Shown here: piece by piece, positions 16,652-26,140 of the stretch
Numbering within the stretch: the stretch's first letter is position 1
Layout of the letters: every line of letters begins with the position of its first letter
Assembly: GCA_963807235.1 (NCBI GenBank)
Contig: CAWEBF010000006.1
Span: forward strand, 248,001 to 312,000
Direction of reading: 5' to 3'
Origin: CAWEBF01 sp963807235
GTDB lineage: Bacteria > Acidobacteriota > Vicinamibacteria > Vicinamibacterales > UBA2999
Length of the DNA: 64,000 bases
Notes under the pieces: model-generated
What the model saw: only the letters and a program-made list of their open reading frames with translations
Database searches by the model: none
What the model was told of the DNA's origin: nothing
Position numbers and translations under genes: made by a program

Positions 16652-18077
16652 AACGTCGTCGTGACGCGCGCGTTGAACGTGCGCGACCAGACCCGCCAGA
16701 TGGGGCGCACGGTGAATCTTCCGAGGCGCAGATCTGTGCCGGCGGCGATGTCCGGCGTGTGATGGTCGGAGAACCAGCCGCCGCCGATGACGACGTTGGT
16801 GATGGCGTCGACGGTGTACGAGCCCCAGACCTGTACTTCGATCAGCGGTCGGCGATCGCCAGAGAACAGGACCAACGCTTCGGCGGCAACGTCGGGTGCT
16901 CCACGAGGGCCGACGTTCCAGAAATGGCGCTGGCCGATGATGAGCGCCGGCGACGGGCCGACGGCAGTGAGGCCGATCATGGAACCGGCCTGGCCGCGAA
17001 TCCGGCGACGCTCCATGGCGTTCAATACGCTGCCGTCCGGTGGGTCGGATGGGACCAGCAGTGTCTGAGCCGTACATCGCCAAAGATCCGAACCTGCCAC
17101 GGCGAGCGTCCGTAGATGCGATCGCGGTCGCGCGGCAAGACGTCGAAGCCCTGAAACCAGGATTGCAGTTGATCGGTGGGATACAGGTCATAGCGCCGGC
17201 ACTCGGGAATCTCGGCCGGATGCGACTCGGCTGGGCCGCACAGGCGAATGGCCGACGTGTCCCGGTTGTCCATGAATGAGGCGCGGTAGCGGCTTCCGGT
17301 GGCGCCGCTGTCCCGGATACCCCACTGCAGTTTTCGAGTGGCGGTGCTGTCGATGCCTGGCGTGAAACGGCCGTCCTGGTTGATGTCAGGTGCCATGGCG
17401 TGGGAGCCACGCTCGATGAGCAGGGTCAGCGGCGTCATGAGGACGTCGTCGTCAGGCGCATCGTAGTGGTTTGGCGGAATGCTTCCATCGTGGGCATTGG
17501 CCACCACGCTGCGAATCAGAAACGCGCCGCGCGCCCAGGTCTCGTCCGCCGCGCTGCTCGCGAAGTCGGCCCCTGCAGTCGGTGTCAGGATGAGATACAG
17601 GCGCTCGAGGTCGTGGGGATGATTGTCGAGCACGCGGTACGGCAGCCATGTCCCGCGGACGGTGAACTCGTTGTAGACGTAATAGGCCCGGTACTCGATG
17701 ACAACCTGGCTCTGGCCTCAATCGATCCGCGAGAAGACGCGATATCCCAGCGCGCCACGCTGCAGTTTTTCCGGCCCCGACAAGGCGCGGTATCCCGCGA
17801 CGCGTGTGGGCCAGCCCTCCAGTCCCTCAGGCGCGGCAGGCTGATCGCCGGAAACCGGCTCGGTGCCGAGACGAAGCATCGGGCTGATGGGGAAGTACTG
17901 CTCGAGCGGGTGAAAAACGAGGACCGGCGCGAACGCGCGCGCCACGGCAGTCTGCTGGGTCGAGCTGAGGGTGAGCGGCGTGGGTGCGTCGGCCGCTTCC
18001 AGCTGGGTGCAGGCCATGGCCACCGCCCCGGACACCAGAAGCCGCGTGACGCGAGCGGGGGGGAGGGCGAGCCTCAA
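16648..18077 (-). pseudogene. Exported protein with barrel-like C-terminus, stop codon and frameshift
   Basis: Three readable pieces make one gene. The first, from about TTG 18077, has a signal-like segment (LLVSGAVAMACTQLEAADA) and AFAPVLVFHPLEQYFPISP. It ends at an in-frame TGA (17718-17720). Translation past that stop in the same frame continues sensibly: QSQVVIEYRAYYVYNEFTVR and ERGSHAMAPDINQDGRF, to about 17050. One frame over follows GLTAVGPSPALIIGQRHFWN, ending NARVTTTF, an outer-membrane-like C-terminus with terminal Phe. The middle part faintly resembles Vps62-type extracytoplasmic domains. The exact start is uncertain. Broken as read: one nonsense codon and one frameshift. Confidence 0.55.
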
Positions 18078-18208
18078 CTCGGAGATTCGCCGAGAGACGC
18101 CGTCGACACAGGGGCAGAGTGTATACCGCGTACAAGACCGTACATGTCCAAGACGGTACACACCGCCGTCCAGACCGCGCCGGGCTGGCCTGAGGGGAAG
18201 CGCTCGGC

Positions 18209-18724
18209 TCAGGGCAGGTAGGTCGCGTTCGTCTTCGACAGTTCAGCGTCGGATATTTCCCTGCCTGCGGGCGCGTAGCGGCTGCCGTTCCAGGTCCAGA
18301 CCGGGAATGAAAAGCCGGGTCCGCCGTCGCCGATGTCGCGCACCCCGCCGGTGGATGTCGGCAGGATGATCAGCATCCGTCCGCGCGCGGAATAAATCTC
18401 GCGCCAGCCCGTAGCCTCGCGCATCAACAGGTGAAGATCGGGCCCGTCTCCGTAGCACGCGGCCGTGGTCGGGCCACCCGACATCGCGAACAGTACCGCG
18501 GTGCCCACGCGGCCGCCGAGCTCCGCCGGCAGGAACTGCGGCATCGCCAGCTCGCCGCATTCGTTCAGGACCTGTCCCTCCGCGTTGGCCGACAGGCGCA
18601 ATGCGCCGAGGATTGCCGCCCGGTCGGCGTCCGTGAGCGCGCGGCCGTCCGTCGTGACGGCTGGTGGACCGCAGGCGGCGAGCGCGAGGGAGAGCAGAGT
18701 AGTGGCGGCCGTGAGCGAACGCAT
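18209..18724 (-). CDS. Small lipoprotein of unknown function
   Basis: A 171-residue predicted lipoprotein. MRSLTAATTLLSLALAACG gives a lipobox (LAAC), so the mature protein starts at Cys18. The body holds ALTDADRAAILGALRLSANA, a Gly-rich FPVWTWNGSRYAPAG and two further Cys. No family is recognised. It follows the kinase gene at 18735-21365 by 10 bp and is probably co-transcribed with it, so it may be an envelope accessory of that kinase (inference only). Confidence 0.75.
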   Translation of the reverse strand: MRSLTAATTLLSLALAACGPPAVTTDGRALTDADRAAILGALRLSANAEGQVLNECGELAMPQFLPAELGGRVGTAVLFAMSGGPTTAACYGDGPDLHLLMREATGWREIYSARGRMLIILPTSTGGVRDIGDGGPGFSFPVWTWNGSRYAPAGREISDAELSKTNATYLP

Positions 18725-18734
18725 ATCTCTCTGA

Positions 18735-21365
18735 TTACGGACGCGGCTTCCAGTTCAGAAGGATCGTGATCGGGGACGGAGGTTTCGTGATTTCGCTGAT
18801 CAGGAATCGCTGGCCGTCTGGCGTTGGCTCGTACGTCCCCCCGACCGACACCGGGAACAATGCCACGGGATTCCCCGGCTCGAGGCGCTCCTCCTTCGGC
18901 ACGCCGTTCCGCAACAAGGCCACGCTGGTGACACGGTTGCCGGAGTCCAGATAGAAGAGCGACTGTCCGTCACGGTGCCACTTCGGAAACGTGCCACCGC
19001 TGGTGGAGATCTGCGTCCTGCCGCCGGGTACGGGAAAGCGCTGTAGGTAGATTTCGTACCGTCCGCTCTCGTTCGACTGATAGGCGACCCAACGGCCGTC
19101 TGGAGAAAACTGCGCGAACGGTTCGTCGGCCGCGGTGTGCGCCACGGCGATCGGCTTCTTCTCGCCCGCCATCGGCAGCGCCCAGAGATCGCGAGCGGTT
19201 GTGGCACTCTGCACCGCAAACAGGATCCAATTGCCGTTCAGCGACCAGTCGAGCGGGTTCTTGCTTTCGGGAGATTCCAACACCAGTGTCTCGGTTGGCG
19301 CGCCGCCGACGGATCGCTCGTAGAGGTCCACGACACCTTTTCGCGTCGAGCCAAAAACGATGCGGCTTCCGTCGGGAGCCCAGATCGGGTCGAACTCCCG
19401 CGCCGGATTCGTCGTGAATCGCTGCCGCACGTCACGCCCGGTCTCGAGCAGCCACACGTCGGCATTCCCGCTGACCATCCGATAGGCCGCGGCCATGCGC
19501 CCGTCGGGGGACAGCCGAACGGAGGTTGGATCGCCTGGGTCGGGACCGCCAAGGAGCGCAAGCTGGCGCCCGGTCCGATCCACCCATCGCAGCTGGCGGT
19601 GGCCTCCTTCGGCGCGGTAGGCGATGGGTCCGGCCGGTGCGGCCGACAGCGCGACGCTCCCAACAGTCCCCTGCGGAGTCGCGACCTGCCGCGCCACCGG
19701 CAGCGGATCGCCGACGGGCTGGCGCGTGTCGAGGTCGATTTGCTGGGCCAGCACAGTCCCCTGTCGCGCGAACAGCACGTAGTTCGGCGGCGCGAATATC
19801 GGCGCCGAATCCGCATCGAGCAGACGCGTGGCCTTCCTCGAGTCCAGCGCACCCACGTAGATGCCCTGGCTCTCGGGCGGGCCGAACGCGAAGAACAGAA
19901 AGTGCTCTCCATCTGGCAGGAACTGCGGGTACCGGTGGCCCAGGTGTGGTGCGGTGACCTCTGTGACGGCCACGGCCTTCCCGCCACCGGCTGGCACGCG
20001 AAACAGCGGTTCGGTGGCGGAGCGAGTAAAGAGGATGGTGCCCGAGGCGTTCCACGCACCACCGCGGGTGTTCAGCGGCGCCTCCGCCAGGTTCTGCACG
20101 AAACCGGTTGCCACGTCGATGCGCTTCAACTGCCCGCCGGCAAAGAACCCCACCGACTCGTTGTTCGGAGACCAGAAAGGAAAGGCCGCGCCTTCGGTTC
20201 CCGCGAGCGGCCGGGCGGCTTCCGAGTCCAGCGGCCGGAGCCAGAGTTGACTCTTTCCCTCGACGGTCGCTTGAAACACGAGCGCGCGTCCGTCTGGTGA
20301 CATCGCAAAACCCGCCGGGTCAGCGCCAGGCGGCGTGACGATCTCGAGGCGCATCTCCGGCGCGGCGGTCGTGGCACGGCGTGGGTATCCGATGCCCACG
20401 GCCGCGACGCCAAGGAGCGCGAGTGTCACCGCAATCCAGGCCAGCCGTTCGCGACTTCTCCGCGACGGCACGCTTGAAGCGACCGGAGCCGCGGCTTCGC
20501 TGGCCGCTTCCTCGATCTGGAACCTCGCGTCCGCGACGTCGCGCATCCGCCGGTTGCGATCCTTCTGCAGGCAGCGCTTCAGCAGCGAAACGACCGCCGG
20601 CGGTGTCTCCGGCGGCAGCGCGCGCCAGTCGGGGTCGGCCTTCAGGATGTCACCGAGGATCTCCACGACCGTATCGCCGGCAAACGCCGGCTTACCTGCC
20701 AGCATTTCGTACAGCACGCACCCGAAGGCCCAGATGTCCGAGCGCGCATCCGTCGCCCGTCCCTTGGCCTGCTCCGGGGACATGTATGCGGCCGTGCCGA
20801 GAATCATCCCCGCCTGCGTCATGACCGGCGTCGTGATCGTGGGGGACATCGTCAGGCTGCCCGCCGCCGCGCTCGCTGCATCAGCGCCGAGCGCTTTGGC
20901 GAGGCCGAAGTCCAACACCTTCACCGTGCCGTCGGCGCGGACCTTGATGTTCGCGGGCTTGAGATCGCGATGGATGATGCCCTGTTCGTGCGCCGCTTCC
21001 AGCGCCTCGGCAATCTGCTTCGCAATCGGCAACGCCTCGTCGAGAGGCATCGCACCGCGCGCGATGCGCTGCGACAGATCGTCGCCCTCGACGAGCTCCA
21101 TCACCAGCGCGCGCAGGCCGCCGCTCTCTTCGAGTCCGTAGATCGCCGCGATCCGCGGATGGTTCAGCGACGCGAGGATCTGTGCTTCGCGGGTAAATCG
21201 CGCGAGGCGGTCCGCGTCGTTGGCGACTGAGTCGGGCAGGACTTTGAGCGCGACGTTGCGACTGAGCTTCGTGTCGCGCGCCCGATAGACCTGCCCCATG
21301 CCGCCTTCGCCGATCTTGGCGGTGACCTCGTAGACGCCGAGACGGGTGCCGGGGAGGAGGGCCAA
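18735..21365 (-). CDS. Membrane Ser/Thr kinase with PD40 beta-propeller sensor (intact)
   Basis: An intact 876-residue Hanks-type kinase. Residues 13-285 hold the catalytic domain: IGEGGMGQVYRARD (glycine loop), VALK with Lys41, HRDLKPANI (133-141), DFGLAKA (152-158), GTAAYMSPEQAKG. A single membrane helix follows at 308-327 (RLAWIAVTLALLGVAAVGIG). The extracytoplasmic part is a TolB/PD40-type propeller with motifs MSPDGRALVF, LSPDGRMAAAY, WAPDGSRIVFGS and FSPDGRWVAYQS. Such kinases are characteristic of Acidobacteria; ligands are unknown. Translation appears to start at TTG 21365, 11 nt after a TATAAT hexamer. Divergent from the secreted protein gene at 21451, with a lipoprotein gene downstream. 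Confidence 0.95.
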   Translation of the reverse strand: MALLPGTRLGVYEVTAKIGEGGMGQVYRARDTKLSRNVALKVLPDSVANDADRLARFTREAQILASLNHPRIAAIYGLEESGGLRALVMELVEGDDLSQRIARGAMPLDEALPIAKQIAEALEAAHEQGIIHRDLKPANIKVRADGTVKVLDFGLAKALGADAASAAAGSLTMSPTITTPVMTQAGMILGTAAYMSPEQAKGRATDARSDIWAFGCVLYEMLAGKPAFAGDTVVEILGDILKADPDWRALPPETPPAVVSLLKRCLQKDRNRRMRDVADARFQIEEAASEAAAPVASSVPSRRSRERLAWIAVTLALLGVAAVGIGYPRRATTAAPEMRLEIVTPPGADPAGFAMSPDGRALVFQATVEGKSQLWLRPLDSEAARPLAGTEGAAFPFWSPNNESVGFFAGGQLKRIDVATGFVQNLAEAPLNTRGGAWNASGTILFTRSATEPLFRVPAGGGKAVAVTEVTAPHLGHRYPQFLPDGEHFLFFAFGPPESQGIYVGALDSRKATRLLDADSAPIFAPPNYVLFARQGTVLAQQIDLDTRQPVGDPLPVARQVATPQGTVGSVALSAAPAGPIAYRAEGGHRQLRWVDRTGRQLALLGGPDPGDPTSVRLSPDGRMAAAYRMVSGNADVWLLETGRDVRQRFTTNPAREFDPIWAPDGSRIVFGSTRKGVVDLYERSVGGAPTETLVLESPESKNPLDWSLNGNWILFAVQSATTARDLWALPMAGEKKPIAVAHTAADEPFAQFSPDGRWVAYQSNESGRYEIYLQRFPVPGGRTQISTSGGTFPKWHRDGQSLFYLDSGNRVTSVALLRNGVPKEERLEPGNPVALFPVSVGGTYEPTPDGQRFLISEITKPPSPITILLNWKPRP

Positions 21366-21376
21366 ACTGCACCGCG

Positions 21377-21382
21377 ATTATA
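21377..21382 (-). promoter_or_regulatory. TATAAT -10 of the kinase gene
   Basis: On the minus strand, TATAAT lies 11 nt upstream of the TTG start at 21365, inside the context CCCGCCCGTATAATCGCGG. The same context recurs before two other kinase genes (26123-26128, 28783-28788). So short a distance implies a very short or absent leader. Confidence 0.6.
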
Positions 21383-21450
21383 CGGGCGGGACAGCAGGAC
21401 TGTTGATCCGCCATAATCGCGCGACAGCCGGATCACACCAGGAGCCGATC

Positions 21451-22536
21451 ATGAAGACCTTCCTGTTGGCGATGGGTTTCTTCGTCGTGCTCAGCGCGAG
21501 CGCAGATGCGCAGTCGGCGCGAATCAAAGTGGACATGAATGCGCCCGCTCCACGCTTGTCCAACGGGAAGCCCGACTTCAGCGGGGTCTGGGCGCGGCCG
21601 GGCGTTCAGGATCTGACCAGGACGGTCAAGAACAACAACGGAACCAGCAACGTCGGCGAACCCAATCCGCTTCCGTTCACCCCCTGGGGTCAGGCCCAGT
21701 GGGACAACTACAACGCGACGAAGAACGGGGACTACGCCGGCAGCTGCATGCCGTTTGGCTGGCTCCGATCGTTCACGCCGCACCCGATGCAGATTCTGCA
21801 GAACAACGAGAACATCGCCTTCCTGTTCGAGCAGAGCACGATGTTTCAGGTCGTCAACACCGAGGGGCTGCCCCATCGCAAGGACTGGCCGCCGACCTGG
21901 TTCGGCGATTCGCGCGGCCGCTGGGACGGCGACGCGCTGGTCATCGAGGCCGTGAACTTCAACGGGTGGACCAAGCTCGGCACGATCGGCCATCCGATGA
22001 GCGAGCAGGCCAGGCTGACCATGACGTTCAGGCGGCCCGACATGGGCCACATCCAGTTCAAGTGGGTCCTGGACGATCCCAAGACCTACACCCGCCCGAT
22101 CGGCAACGAGCGGGTCTTCGTGCTCACGCCGGACGTCGAGGTGATGGAGTACTCCTGTATGGAGGGCAACCTGAGCGCGCTGATTGAAGGCTCGATCACG
22201 CCCTGGCTCGGCTCGAAGGATGCCGACGCCAACCTCGTCTACGACGAGCAGCACCAGTGGAGCGCGTACGATCTGGCCAACGCGCAGAAACTCTCCGGCA
22301 TCCTCAGGCAGATCGCCTTCAAAGACACGATGCCGCGCATGACGATTGAAGTAGACGGCAAGCCACTCGTCATCATCCTGGCGCCGGCGCCGCGAATGGA
22401 GTTCCGCGATCTCACGGAGGACATGCTGAAACCAGGCATGAACCTTACTGTGGTGGCCTATCGAAGCAAGGCGAGGCCCACTGAGTACCGCGCTCAAAGC
22501 ATGACCGTCGGCCGACAGACGATCGACCTGAGGTGA
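21451..22536 (+). CDS. Secreted protein of unknown function
   Basis: A 361-residue exported protein. Ribosome site CAGGAG precedes the ATG at 21451, and the signal peptide is MKTFLLAMGFFVVLSASADA. The mature part contains RLSNGKPDFSGVWARPG, CMPFGWLRSFTPHPMQILQ, WFGDSRGRWDGDALVIEAVN and GWTKLGTIGHPMSEQARLT. These patterns recur in a large family of secreted proteins that is abundant in Acidobacteria and has no established function. It is followed 12 bp later by another secreted protein gene, so the two form a likely operon. No catalytic motif is recognised. Confidence 0.8.
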   Translation: MKTFLLAMGFFVVLSASADAQSARIKVDMNAPAPRLSNGKPDFSGVWARPGVQDLTRTVKNNNGTSNVGEPNPLPFTPWGQAQWDNYNATKNGDYAGSCMPFGWLRSFTPHPMQILQNNENIAFLFEQSTMFQVVNTEGLPHRKDWPPTWFGDSRGRWDGDALVIEAVNFNGWTKLGTIGHPMSEQARLTMTFRRPDMGHIQFKWVLDDPKTYTRPIGNERVFVLTPDVEVMEYSCMEGNLSALIEGSITPWLGSKDADANLVYDEQHQWSAYDLANAQKLSGILRQIAFKDTMPRMTIEVDGKPLVIILAPAPRMEFRDLTEDMLKPGMNLTVVAYRSKARPTEYRAQSMTVGRQTIDLR

Positions 22537-22548
22537 GGTGAGGTCCCG

Positions 22549-23445
22549 ATGACTCTGAAGAACAGGACGATTGTCGGACTGCTGCTGGTGTGTTGCGCGT
22601 GGGGTGCCGCCGCGAACGCGGCGCAGCTTGCCACTACCGCCTGTGACCGCGAATGCCTGCGCGGCAAGGTAACGCAGCTGCTGCATGCGCTGCTCAAGCA
22701 CGACGTGCGCGGCCTGCCCGTCGCCGACACGCTGCGCGTCACCGAGGACGCTGTCGAGAAGCCGCTCGCGAAGGTCGGCCTCGTCGGCACGGTGACGCGC
22801 CTGCGCGGCTTCCGCCAGGACATCATCGACGAGCGCGCCGGCGTGGCCGGCGCCCATGTGGTGGTGGAGGAGACCGGGGCGCCCGTGCTGCTGGTGGTGC
22901 GGCTGAAGGTGGTCGCCGACAAGCTCACCGAAATCGAGCTGGTGGCCACGCGCGGCCGCGCGGAAGGGCTTATCTTCAACATCGACGGCCTGAGCGCGCC
23001 GAGTGCAGTGATGAACTTCGCGCCACGTCCCGAGCAGCTCGCCGCCCGCGACGCGGCGATCAAAGCGGCGATGCACTACCCGCAAGGGCTCAATACCGCG
23101 AAGACCTTCGCCGACGTGAACGCTCCGTTCGCGCCAGGCGCCTATCGCTACGAGAACGGCCAGGTGATGGCCGGGCCGGACTGCAAGTTCGCCCCCGGCT
23201 GCCAGAACATCTCCACCCAGTCACTCGCGATCTTCGAGCGCCTCGGTGACGTGCAGACACGTGTCATCGCTGCGGACGAGCGCATGGGCATCGTCTGGCT
23301 GCGCATGGCCTGGGGCGTGCGCGAGCGCGGCGGCGATCAGCTGACCGTGTGGGAAATGTTCAAAGTCTACGACGGCCAGATCCACGCCGTGGAAGCATTC
23401 ATGCGGATCCTGCCGGTGGAGAAGCGCAACGGCGGGTGGGAGTAA
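22549..23445 (+). CDS. Secreted protein of unknown function, possible NTF2-like fold
   Basis: A 298-residue exported protein. The signal peptide is MTLKNRTIVGLLLVCCAWGAAANA, with a CDRECLRGK segment just after cleavage. Internal features are LLHALLKHDVRGLPVADTLR and VWEMFKVYDGQIHAVEAFMR; the latter is reminiscent of the last strands of NTF2/SnoaL-like folds. Probably secreted in the same operon as the preceding gene, 12 bp away. This pair of genes is recurrent in my recollection of acidobacterial genomes, but the function is unknown. Convergent with the kinase gene ending at 23476. Confidence 0.75.
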   Translation: MTLKNRTIVGLLLVCCAWGAAANAAQLATTACDRECLRGKVTQLLHALLKHDVRGLPVADTLRVTEDAVEKPLAKVGLVGTVTRLRGFRQDIIDERAGVAGAHVVVEETGAPVLLVVRLKVVADKLTEIELVATRGRAEGLIFNIDGLSAPSAVMNFAPRPEQLAARDAAIKAAMHYPQGLNTAKTFADVNAPFAPGAYRYENGQVMAGPDCKFAPGCQNISTQSLAIFERLGDVQTRVIAADERMGIVWLRMAWGVRERGGDQLTVWEMFKVYDGQIHAVEAFMRILPVEKRNGGWE

Positions 23446-23475
23446 CGCTGGCAGCAGGCGCTCACGTGCGATGTG

Positions 23476-26112
23476 TCATCGCTGCAGGTCTATCAGCACG
23501 ATGTCCGAATTCTCCTGCACGCGATCGAACACGATCTCCTTGCCGTCGGGCGAGATATCGAAACTGCGGACGGAGTAGCCGGGCTTGAGTTTCGTGAGCT
23601 GGCGCTTTTCCCCGGTGGCCAGATTCGCAAGCCAGAAATCCTGGTGGCGGAAGTCGCCTTGCAGGAACACCACATTGCCGTCCGGCGTGAAACGAAAAGC
23701 CTCCCAGTCGCTGTGACTGCTGAAGCCGGCAGCTTCACCGGGGTCTTGTCGAGACGAAGGCCTCGAACCGGGAAGAACGCTCCACCGACGGTCCGGTCGT
23801 CGTAGAGAATCGTCTGTCCATCCGGAGACCAGACCGGGTTGGAGGCCACGTGCTCCGTGAGCCGCTCGGGCGCGCCTCCGTCCACGGGCACGCGATAGAT
23901 CCGCGGCCCGTCGCCGGCATCGGCGGCCACAGCGACGGAGCGTCCATCCGGGGACCACGACGGCGAGCCGCGCAGGTCGAGGTTTTCGGCCAGCGGGCGC
24001 GCTCCCGTTCCTTCGGCGGACGCAACGTAGAGGGTTGTCCGTCCGCTTCTACGAACGCCGAAGGCCAGCGCGCCAGTGGTTGCCACACCCGGGGCGGCAA
24101 TCACGGCACCGGAGCTGGCACGCCACAACTCGACCGCCGCCCCGTCTTTCCATCGCCAGAGGCCGTCGGTACCGCCCTTGCCGGCCAGGTAGAGCAGTCC
24201 GCCCGGCGCGTAGCGTGGGCCTTGCGATTGGGCCGCCGGCACGGACACGCGCTTGGCCGCGGATTCGTCGGCGAGCCGCGTCGTGATCGGCACGGTCCAC
24301 AGGCTCACGGCGGGGTTCGACACCGTGACCGCCAGCCTGCGCCCGTTCGCGCTCGCCGCGACTGACTGGTACTCCTCGACGCCTCGACTGATCTGGTGCG
24401 GGATGCGCCGTTCGACGTCCATGCCGTACAGCACCCAGGCTGTGCCGTCGCCAGCGGTTGCGCGATAGATGAGCGTGCGATTGTCCAGCAGCACCGGATA
24501 GGCGACATGCGAGTTGTGGCGGGTGAGCCGCTCGGGGGTTCCGCCGGTGACGGCGATGCGCCAGATATCCGCTTCGGTGCTGCGCCAGTTCCTGACGAAG
24601 TAGACGTGCCGCTTGTCCGGGCTCAGGGTCACGTAGTGGTTGTGTTCGCCGGGAGGCGCCCTTGTAGATCTGTCGTTCGTTCTGGCCGTCGGGCTCGGCA
24701 AGCGTGATCGGATCGCCCGGTGTGGAGTGATGGAACACGAGCATCGACCCGTCTCGGGCCCAGACCGGATTCAGCGAGGCCGGCGTCAGGAACGGCCGCG
24801 CGGCTCCGCCGAGAGTGGGAAGGAGACTCAAGCTCGCGCGCGGGGTGTTTCTCCGGGCAGATTCGCCAGCGCCGCGCGCAGCCACAGCTGGCTTCCGTCC
24901 GCGTTGAACCCGGTAGTTCGGGTCATCTCGTGTAGCAGCGTCGCGGATCGCCCGCCAGTCAGGTTACGGAATTCCCCGCCGCTTACCTGTGTGACCCACA
25001 TGTCGTAAAGTCCGTCGCGGTCGGACAGGAAGGCGACGAACGTACCGTCGATGAGAAATGGCCGCGTCGAGCTCGGTCCCCGGCCAGTCCGTGAGCTTCT
25101 CGAAGCGCGCGCCTTCCAGCGGGTTCGTCCAGAAGTAGTCGGCCTCGAGGAAGCGCCAGTACAGGATCCCGAGAGCCGCGGCGACGACCAGTGCCCCCAG
25201 CGTCGCGGCAAGCGCGAGATGTCTGGCGTTGGTTCGCGCGGGCGCCACGATCGTGGGCGCGGGCTGGTCCGTGCCGCGCGTGCGCGACAGGCGCCGGAGA
25301 TCGACCACCAGGTCGCGCATCGACTGATATCGCTCGGCAGGGTCCTTGTCGAGGGCCTTCTCGACCACCAGACGCAGGCTGAAGGGAATGTCGGCGCCGA
25401 TCGTCGGCAGCTCGCCGTGGATCACCTTCTGGAGGACTTCCAGGTTGCTCGATCCCTCGAACGGCTTGTGGCCCGCCAGCATTTCGTACAGGACGACGCC
25501 AAACGAGAAGACATCGCTGCGGGCGTCGAGCATGTTCCCCGACGCCTGTTCGGGGGACATGTAGGGGATGGTGCCGATGATCGCCCCGGGCCTGGTGTGG
25601 CCATCGGTCCGGGTCGCGGTCAGATCCGTGTCGCCTTCGGTCAGCTTCGCAAGGCCGAAGTCCGCGAGCTTGGCATAGCCGCTTGCGGTGAGCAGGATGT
25701 TGTCGGGCTTGATGTCGCGGTGCAGGATCCCGACCGCATGCGCTGCGGCGAGCCCGTCGGCAACGCCCGTCAGGAGTTCGACCACCTGCCGCCAGGTACG
25801 CTTCTCGCGCCGGGCCCACTCTTTCAGCGTCCCGCCGTCCATGAACTCCGTGATCAAGTACTGCCGGCCTTCGTATTCGCCGACGTCGTACACCGTGACG
25901 ATGTGTGGGTGATTCAGCGACGAGGCGGTTTGCGCCTCCATTTGAAACCGTCGCCGGGCGGCAGGGTCCGCGAGTTCATTCGACAGGACCTTGATCGCTG
26001 CAGGCCGATTCAGCTTGGTGTCGTGGGACCTGTAGACCACGCCCATTCCGCCCTCGCCGATCTGGGCGATCACTTCGTATGGGCCGAGGCGGTTGCCTGG
26101 GGTGAGGGCCAC
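23476..26112 (-). pseudogene. Membrane Ser/Thr kinase with PD40 propeller, four frameshifts as read
   Basis: The kinase domain is intact in the first frame from GTG 26112: IGEGGMGVVYRSHD, AAIKVL, HRDIKPDNILL, DFGLAKL, GTIPYMSPEQASG. A membrane helix follows (LALAATLGALVVAAALGILY). The propeller then changes frame near 25085 (into LIDGTFVAFLSDRDGLYDMW), near 24838 (into SLSLLPTLGGAARPF), near 24665 (into GEHNHYVTLSPDKRHVYFVR) and near 23745 (into FSSHSDWEAFRFTPDGNVVF). It ends QENSDIVLIDLQR. Joined, it would be about 880 residues, normal for this class. All pieces keep good PD40 patterns, so sequencing indels are likelier than decay. It lies 28 bp downstream of the kinase gene at 26141-28758. 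Confidence 0.85.
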
Positions 26113-26122
26113 GCAGGCGTGG

Positions 26123-26128
26123 ATTATA
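26123..26128 (-). promoter_or_regulatory. TATAAT -10 of the second kinase gene
   Basis: TATAAT on the minus strand lies 10 nt before the GTG start at 26112, in the context CCCGGCTATAATCCACG. It sits in the 28-bp gap between two kinase genes, so the downstream kinase probably has its own leaderless promoter rather than depending only on read-through. Confidence 0.6.
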
Positions 26129-26140
26129 GCCGGGCCGCCG

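Noticed and set aside
17718..17720. In-frame TGA as a selenocysteine codon
   Set aside because: No SECIS-like hairpin directly downstream and the site is not a redox position; a nonsense mutation is simpler.
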